Below are positions 59,122 to 64,000 of a stretch of 64,000 nt of DNA, one piece after another. The notes beneath the pieces are model-generated. The model saw only the letters and a program-made list of their open reading frames with translations, did not search any database and was not told the origin of the DNA. This stretch comes from Albula goreensis (lineage: Eukaryota > Chordata > Actinopteri > Albuliformes > Albulidae): the NCBI GenBank assembly GCA_022829145.1, contig CM040750.1:38597886-38661885 (forward strand), read 5' to 3'. Position 1 is the stretch's first letter. Each line of letters begins with the position of its first letter. The translations under genes and the position numbers were made by a program.

Positions 59122-60014
59122 GACATTATTTTGTGAGGATCATTAACTCAAGATTACGTAACAAGCCCTTAGGAAATGTAAAAAGAGCAGAGCTCCGTTA
59201 TTCTGAGTCAGTTTTCAGTCTGCCCTAAGTCCAGACCTTTGAGGGAAAGCCCCCTGACTCTCATTTTCACAAAAATTCAAATTTCCAAAAACCATTTAGG
59301 AAAACTGTGCAGTTCAGTGGTTTGTTGTTTGTTTTAACCTTAACAGAAGAGGTGAAAATGGGACGTGTCCATGTTGGCTCGATAAGGAGGCTCTGCCAAT
59401 TCTCTGCTGTTGTTTTCTGCACTGCTGCAGCAGCAGAGGATCATGGGAAAGAGCACAGGGGTCATTACAGGACACAATGTTTAACAGTTTATATGAAACA
59501 ATCAAGACACATCACTGTCTCTCTCAAATCCTAAAACATAACAGCCTAAATTTACAGACTCATCAGATTTGAAAAACTGATGCTGTGAAGCATTCTTAAA
59601 TTTCCAAAAAGAAAAGTAGAGAAATTTTTCACTTAGACAGGTAGTGCTCCCCCTACCACACCTGAAACCAGCAGAGCGGAACCTTGAGGAAGCCCGGGGG
59701 ATGCAAATTTGGGTTCATAGTTGCACACCCCACTGACACCCCACTAACTCCTGTGCTCACCTGGACAGGTGTGCCTGTGCACTGCAAAGGATCATGGGAC
59801 CACAGGTGAGGTATGAAGTCAGGGATGCAGTTTTCCAGGTCCCAAACATGCAATCACTTCACACACCCACGACTCCTCTCAGTGCAGCAAAGTATAGAAA
59901 TATAAAACTCTGTGCTTTTGCATAACAAAGGTGGGACAGAGTCACACTGCTGCAGCTTTAGCACATGGCTAGCATCTTCCTATCGCAGGACTATCCCAGG
60001 CCTGGCAAACACTA

Positions 60015-60105
60015 AAGCACAGGGCTAACACAGGTCTGTCCCAGGCTAAAGCACAAGGCTAACACAGGTCTGTCCCAGGCTAAAGCACAAGGCTAACACA
60101 GACAC
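60015..60105. repeat. 34-bp tandem repeat, about 3 copies, in zdhhc18 3'UTR
   Basis: The unit is ggctaacacaggtctgtccc followed by aggctaaagcacaa. Confidence 0.9.
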
Positions 60106-60691
60106 ACAAAGCTTAGTTATTGCTGGGCCACTACACTGAGCAGCATTCAACTGTTCTCCAGGAAACATATCTCTCTCTCTCTCTCTCTGCTGTATAAAAT
60201 ATGGCTCAAGGCTTTGCATGATGTCCAGCGACTTGGACTCAGCCTAAAAAAATTGAAAAAGTCTGAAACAAACAACCAAACAACCTCTCCCTATAGTCTT
60301 TTGTGCTTTTGTATTTAGGCTGCAGGTAGCTGAAGTCTCAGATCCACAGCATGTCATGTTAGCGCTAGCGCTGAGCGTTCCTCTGCAGCAGGGTCCATGT
60401 CAGTGCTCCGTAGAGCATGGTTCTTCAGCAGCACTCCATGTGCCAACACAGACCTCCTGCCTCCAGGAGGCGCTGTGACTGCAATTCCACAGTGCCGCCC
60501 CATGTCGTTCTTCCCCACAATGCACCTCACTGAGCCCTGAGTCCGATGTCCCACCAACCCCTAGTTTCCCAGCAAGCCCCATATTCTGCAATCATGGGAC
60601 AGGAGCCAGAGACCAGCCACACCCACTTTTGCCAGGCCACACCCATCACAGCGTGTTCCATGGGGGAGGTGCTCTGTGATTTGGGATCGGG

Positions 60692-61024
60692 TCAGTGCAG
60701 TGAGAAGCCCATGTTGGTGGCGTGGCCATGGGTGGGGGAGTTGGGCGGCGTCGGCACTTTGTAGGCAGGGTTTGGGGTGTGTTTCGCAGCACGCTTGCTA
60801 ACCCTCTGGGGGCGGGACTTATCAGAGGGGCGGCGGGCACGGCGGCCGGCGCAGCCCGTTGGAGGCGGGCCATTGGATGACACAGAGGGGTGAGGGGCGG
60901 GGCAGGGGTTGGGGCTGAGGAAGTCCGGGCCAGCCGGAGCGGTTTTGGGTGTCCCTGCGGTGCACTCCCCTGACAGCAGCGGCGAGCGAGCTGCCGTCTC
61001 CAGGAGGTCCTTCCCTTGCGTGCA
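60692..61024 (-). CDS. zdhhc18: zdhhc18-like palmitoyltransferase, last coding exon (cytosolic tail)
   Basis: This exon encodes 110 residues and a TGA stop (60692-60694). It starts CTQGKDLLETAARSPLLSGE, continues with Pro/Ser-rich sequence, a basic segment (GRRARRPSDKSRPQRVSKRA) and ends KVPTPPNSPTHGHATNMGF-SLH. The acceptor ttccgcag lies just right of 61024, and the frame carries on directly from the previous exon. CTQGKDLLETAARSPLLSGE resembles the C-(I)-Q-...-LL-SE segment of the ZDHHC14 tail, so this is a real tail shared by the 14/18 subgroup and not a chance frame. As I recall it, human ZDHHC18 has a shorter tail. The alternative frame overlapping here (60646-61047) has no family similarity. 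The tail is probably disordered, with several S/T-P sites. Confidence 0.82.
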   Translation of the reverse strand, partial: CTQGKDLLETAARSPLLSGECTAGTPKTAPAGPDFLSPNPCPAPHPSVSSNGPPPTGCAGRRARRPSDKSRPQRVSKRAAKHTPNPAYKVPTPPNSPTHGHATNMGFSLH

Positions 61025-61339
61025 CTGCGGAACCAAACAACAACCAATCAGAGGGCAGATAACACCACTAGGGACAGGACGGAGAACAAACACAAAGAAA
61101 TGAGAAAAGGAGAGATGGAAAAGTGACCCGGGAGCACAGAGGTGATGGAGGAGGGAGGGGAGACATCATGACATCACTCCCTCTCAGCCAGTCAGACACA
61201 GGCGCTCCTGATCCAGCAGCCAAGTGACAGAGAGATGACTGTGTGCACACTGCACCTATGACCTTCAGCCTGAGGCATTATGGGAAAGGAGCCCAGTGTG
61301 TTATTGACAGGGCAAAGAGAGACAGTGCAGCTGGCCAGA

Positions 61340-62188
61340 GCTCACATACACACTCTCATAAATACACACACACATGCACATATAAACACTCATAAATACA
61401 CACACAAACACACTCACTCACATACACACTCATAAATACACACACAAACACACTCACTCACATACACACGCATAAATACACACACAAACACACTCACTCA
61501 CATACACACGCATAAATACACACACAAACACACTCACTCACATACACACGCATAAATACACACACAAACACACTCACTCACATACACACGCATAAATACA
61601 CACACAAACACACTCACTCACATACACACGCATAAATACACACACAAACACACTCACTCACATACACACGCATAAATACACACACATGCACACATACACA
61701 CTCATAAATACACACACACTCACTCACATATACACTCATAAATACACACACAAACACACTCACTCACATACACACTCATAAATACACACACACTCACTCA
61801 CATACACACTCATAAATACACACACACTCACTCACATATACACTCATAAATACACACACAAACACACTCACTCACATACACACTCATAAATACACACACA
61901 CTCACTCACATACACACTCATAAATACACACACACTCATTCACTCACATACACACGCATAAATACACACACACATGCACACATACACACTCATAAATACA
62001 CACACAAACACACTCACTCACATACACACGCATAAATACACACACATGCACACATACACACTCATAAATACACACACACTCACTCACATACACACTCATA
62101 AATACACACACACTCACTCACATACACACGCATAAATACACACACATGCACACATACGCACTCATAAATACACACACACTCATTCACT

Positions 62189-62195
<7 letters not shown>
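61340..62195. repeat. Minisatellite, 40-bp CA-rich unit, about 24 copies
   Basis: The unit is ataaatacacacacaaacac followed by actcactcacatacacacgc; shorter forms lack the aaacacac part. It lies in the last zdhhc18 intron. Confidence 0.95.

Positions 62196-62240
<45 letters not shown>
62196..62240. repeat. Microsatellite (CA)n
   Basis: About 22 CA units continuing from the minisatellite. Confidence 0.97.
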
Positions 62241-62242
<2 letters not shown>

Positions 62243-63010
62243 GTTTGTTCCAGGCAGAGGTGCTGAGAGCCAGCCAGGTGAGACTCAGGTGAGACTGTAG
62301 AGGTGAGATGCTCAGATGAAGCAGGTGATCGTTGGCAGGTATGGGTTAGCACAAGGTTGCTAACAGAGTAGCATGCAGCTCTAGCGGTATGGAGATGGAG
62401 CTCTGTCACATGGTCTCTTACCAGCCAATCACAATGGGTGCTGTGTGCACCACCCTACTGCTACCCAAACTCCCATCAGGCAGTGCAGGTCAGCGCAAAA
62501 TCCTGACAGCTCTCCTCCTGAGAGACACCATAACACCAGGGATTAATACTGACACAGGTATACACACACTCTCACACTCAACCACACACACTTGTGTTGC
62601 AGTCCTGTTCAATATTGGTTTGTGCATTTGATCAAAATCAAACTTCCAGTTTCAGAACATTCCACCACCTCCAGTCTCCTCCCCTTCCTGTCAGAAGGTC
62701 TTTTAATTTTAATGGCTGCTGTTAGCAAAGCAGCACATGCCAAATCAATCAATATAGAAACTACACTAAAACAGTGTGAGTGAGCCTATCCTCTGTGTGT
62801 CTGTGTGTGCGCCTGTCTGCGCACAGTCCTGTCACATATTACAGCCACATATATTTACACACTGAACTCCACCCGAAATTAACCCGTAAGCAAACAAAAC
62901 CAGACAAATGTCTTATGGGCTAATGTGTGAAAAGATGGTTAAAAGTGTAAGAACTAAAAACAGGACTTGAGCAGCAGAAATATGACATACCCTGGGTATC
63001 CAAAAATAAT

Positions 63011-63062
63011 CACACACACAGACACACACACAGACACACACACACACACACACACACACACA
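63011..63062. repeat. Microsatellite (CA)n with GACA interruptions
   Basis: CA run with two or three cagaca interruptions, in the last zdhhc18 intron. Confidence 0.96.
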
Positions 63063-63297
63063 TTCTCCCTCAGTACTGAGGTGTGGTGACTCAGTTTCCG
63101 GTACCTTTAACACCTGTGCAATGACCCCTGACACAGTGACAGTGGGGGGTTTAGGGCTGGGTTTTCGTGGTGGGTGTGGTGTGGCTTGAGGGGCAGGGAG
63201 GGGGTGGGGCATGTAGGGGGCGGGGAGGGGGCAGTGCATGTAGGGGGCGGGGCATGTAGGGGGCTGTCGTGCTGCAGTGCTCTTATGACCCTCTTAC

Positions 63298-63400
63298 CAC
63301 ATTGGTGTCGTTTTTTGCAACGAAGGGAGGAAGCTCAACCTCAGGGGCAGCCAGAGGGGCGGAGCCATCAGCCTCCACAAACCCCCGCCTGTCAATCAAA
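63298..63400 (-). CDS. zdhhc18: zdhhc18-like palmitoyltransferase, SLIDRRGF exon
   Basis: This 103-base exon completes the split Ser codon and encodes SLIDRRGFVEADGSAPLAAP followed by EVELPPFVAKNDTNV. SLIDRRGFV is the conserved family end of the PaCCT region, and RRGFV (rather than RRGFI) points to ZDHHC18. The acceptor is ctctctgcag and the donor gtaaga (63292-63297). The exon ends on a whole codon, so the last coding exon joins in phase 0. Beyond SLIDRRGFV the sequence is family-variable cytosolic tail. Confidence 0.9.
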
Positions 63401-63471
63401 CTGCAGAGAGGACAGAAAACAGCACGCACTGTTATAGCTGATAAAAGCTAATAAAGCTTCTGTACACATGT

Positions 63472-63473
<2 letters not shown>

Positions 63474-63511
<38 letters not shown>

Positions 63512-63539
63512 AGACACACAGACACACACAGACACAGAG

Positions 63540-63573
<34 letters not shown>

Positions 63574-63598
63574 ACACAGACACACACAGACACACACA
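63474..63598. repeat. CA/CAGA microsatellite filling a short zdhhc18 intron
   Basis: About 125 bases of cacaca with cagaca interruptions, read as UG/UCUG in the zdhhc18 transcript and starting directly at the 5' splice site. Confidence 0.96.
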
Positions 63599-63603
63599 CT
63601 TAC

Positions 63604-63716
63604 CTGGGAGGCATAGGTCCGCAGAGGACAGCGCAGCAGTTGGTGAAGATGTTATTGTAGCTGTAGGGGTTTGTGGAGTCCTCTGCCCCCCTTTTACCTG
63701 ACCACGAGCCTTTGAT
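63604..63716 (-). CDS. zdhhc18: zdhhc18-like palmitoyltransferase, exon coding the PaCCT region
   Basis: This 113-base exon encodes [20 protein letters not shown] followed by [17 protein letters not shown] and two bases of a Ser codon. The block NPYS...TNCC..LCGP.PPSLIDRRGF is the cytosolic segment after the last membrane helix in ZDHHC9, 14 and 18 (PaCCT region). These are multi-pass S-acyltransferases; ZDHHC18 acts at the Golgi, for example on Ras. KRGAEDST has the same spacing as ZDHHC18, and CCAVLCGP also favours 18 over 14, while SYNNIFTN is closer to 14. The acceptor is tgtgcgcag and the donor gtaagt; both neighbouring introns are very short (279 and 203 bases) and UG-rich in the transcript. 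The nearby tent5b gene, also close to ZDHHC18 in human 1p36.11, supports the assignment. Confidence 0.9.
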
Positions 63717-63995
63717 CTGCGCACACACACAGGCATGAGTAATCACACACCTATCTCATCTGCCCCATTCACACACTCTACCCCATTATCCCCACCACAA
63801 GCCTTCAACCTGCAGAGACAGTAAAACTAATCAAACTCTGCAGCATTAACACAACACAGGGATACTCTCCTCACACAGTGCCAAGAGCTGAACAGGTTTG
63901 TGTACATACACTCTACAACAGTATGTTCCACTTCTACAAGTCTACAAGCACACACACATAAACACACACACACACACAGTGCTGTAGTTACTTAC

Positions 63996-64000
63996 GTCCT
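63996..64000 (-). CDS. zdhhc18: zdhhc18-like: last five bases of the exon cut by the window end
   Basis: On the minus strand the first bases of the window read AGGAC followed by gtaagtaact, a consensus donor at 63990-63995. The bases AG GAC give the end of a Glu codon and a whole Asp codon. Joined in phase 0 to the next exon they produce ED-IKGSW, exactly the sequence found in the ZDHHC9/14/18 family just after the TTxE motif. The rest of this exon and the DHHC catalytic core lie outside the window. Confidence 0.75.

Larger units (their letters stand above)
59100..60691 (-). other. zdhhc18: Probable zdhhc18 3'UTR
   Basis: About 1.6 kb of mostly unique sequence runs from the stop codon to the AATAAA at 59116-59121 on the minus strand. 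It contains a small 34-bp tandem repeat (about 60015-60105) and a CT run (60174-60189). I see no other coding potential in it on either strand. Confidence 0.6.
61025..63297 (-). other. zdhhc18: zdhhc18 last intron
   Basis: This 2.27-kb GT-AG intron separates the SLIDRRGF exon from the tail exon. It holds a 40-bp CA-rich minisatellite (61340-62195), a (CA)n run to about 62240, a further CA tract at 63011-63062 and a small GGGGCGG-type G-rich repeat at about 63190-63262. The part between 62245 and 63000 is unique, and I see no convincing cassette exon in it. Confidence 0.75.

Noticed and set aside
60646-61047. 133-codon minus frame overlapping the zdhhc18 last exon
   Set aside because: It is a shifted frame; the frame starting CTQGK joins in phase with the upstream exons and resembles the ZDHHC14 tail, this one does not.
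1-64000. Retroviral, LTR or other virus-derived elements; Tc1 or hAT transposons; functional tRNA genes
   Set aside because: I looked for long terminal direct repeats, capsid, polymerase or envelope-like frames, terminal inverted repeats of known transposons and intact A/B boxes, and saw none that I could support; the only tRNA-like sequence is the SINE-head array and a degenerate B-box-like stretch near 17550.

Overview
The window looks like nuclear DNA from a vertebrate, most likely a ray-finned fish. It has split genes with GT-AG introns, and two of them can be read from the sequence. It also carries remains of a tRNA-derived SINE and of LINEs with typical fish-like tails, plus an extreme load of tandem repeats. 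Adding up the listed arrays, about 25 kb of the 64 kb (roughly 39%) is minisatellite or microsatellite DNA. The fish assignment is inferred from the repeat style and gene organisation, not from a species-specific marker.

Two host genes are supported, both on the minus strand. The first is tent5b (FAM46B), a non-canonical poly(A) polymerase, with coding exons at 32444-32599 and 25041-26066. They are joined in phase 0 across a 6.4 kb intron and give a 393-residue protein with the catalytic GS...DLD motif. A CCAAT/TTTAAA core promoter candidate lies at 32914-32951 and an ATTAAA poly(A) signal candidate at 24383. The second is the 3' end of a ZDHHC18-type palmitoyltransferase gene. Three whole exons are present (63604-63716, 63298-63400, 60692-61024), and the last five bases of the preceding exon touch the window end. 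Its 3'UTR probably ends near the AATAAA at 59116. The DHHC catalytic core lies beyond base 64000.

Layout: 1-24.3 kb is the region downstream of tent5b and is packed with minisatellites separated by short unique stretches, with no recognisable gene. 24.3-33 kb is tent5b, whose intron 1 carries a G-rich array close to the 3' splice site. 33-59 kb is the intergenic interval between tent5b and zdhhc18, again dominated by arrays (1.4 kb at 38.9 kb, 1.65 kb at 43.8 kb, 1.1 kb at 49.6 kb and two adjoining arrays of 1.36 and 1.24 kb at 54-56.6 kb). 59-64 kb is the zdhhc18 3' part.

Most long open reading frames in the window, up to 568 codons, are products of stop-free tandem repeats and not genes. 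The most interesting structural observations are arrays that seem to have grown out of retroposon pieces (a 47-bp unit matching a SINE tRNA-like head, and a 42-bp unit containing the last codons and stop of a LINE reverse transcriptase), higher-order repeat organisation in several arrays, an almost perfect 35-bp inverted repeat, and UG-repeat tracts set directly against zdhhc18 5' splice sites. No CRISPR array, prokaryotic system, retrovirus or LTR element was seen.
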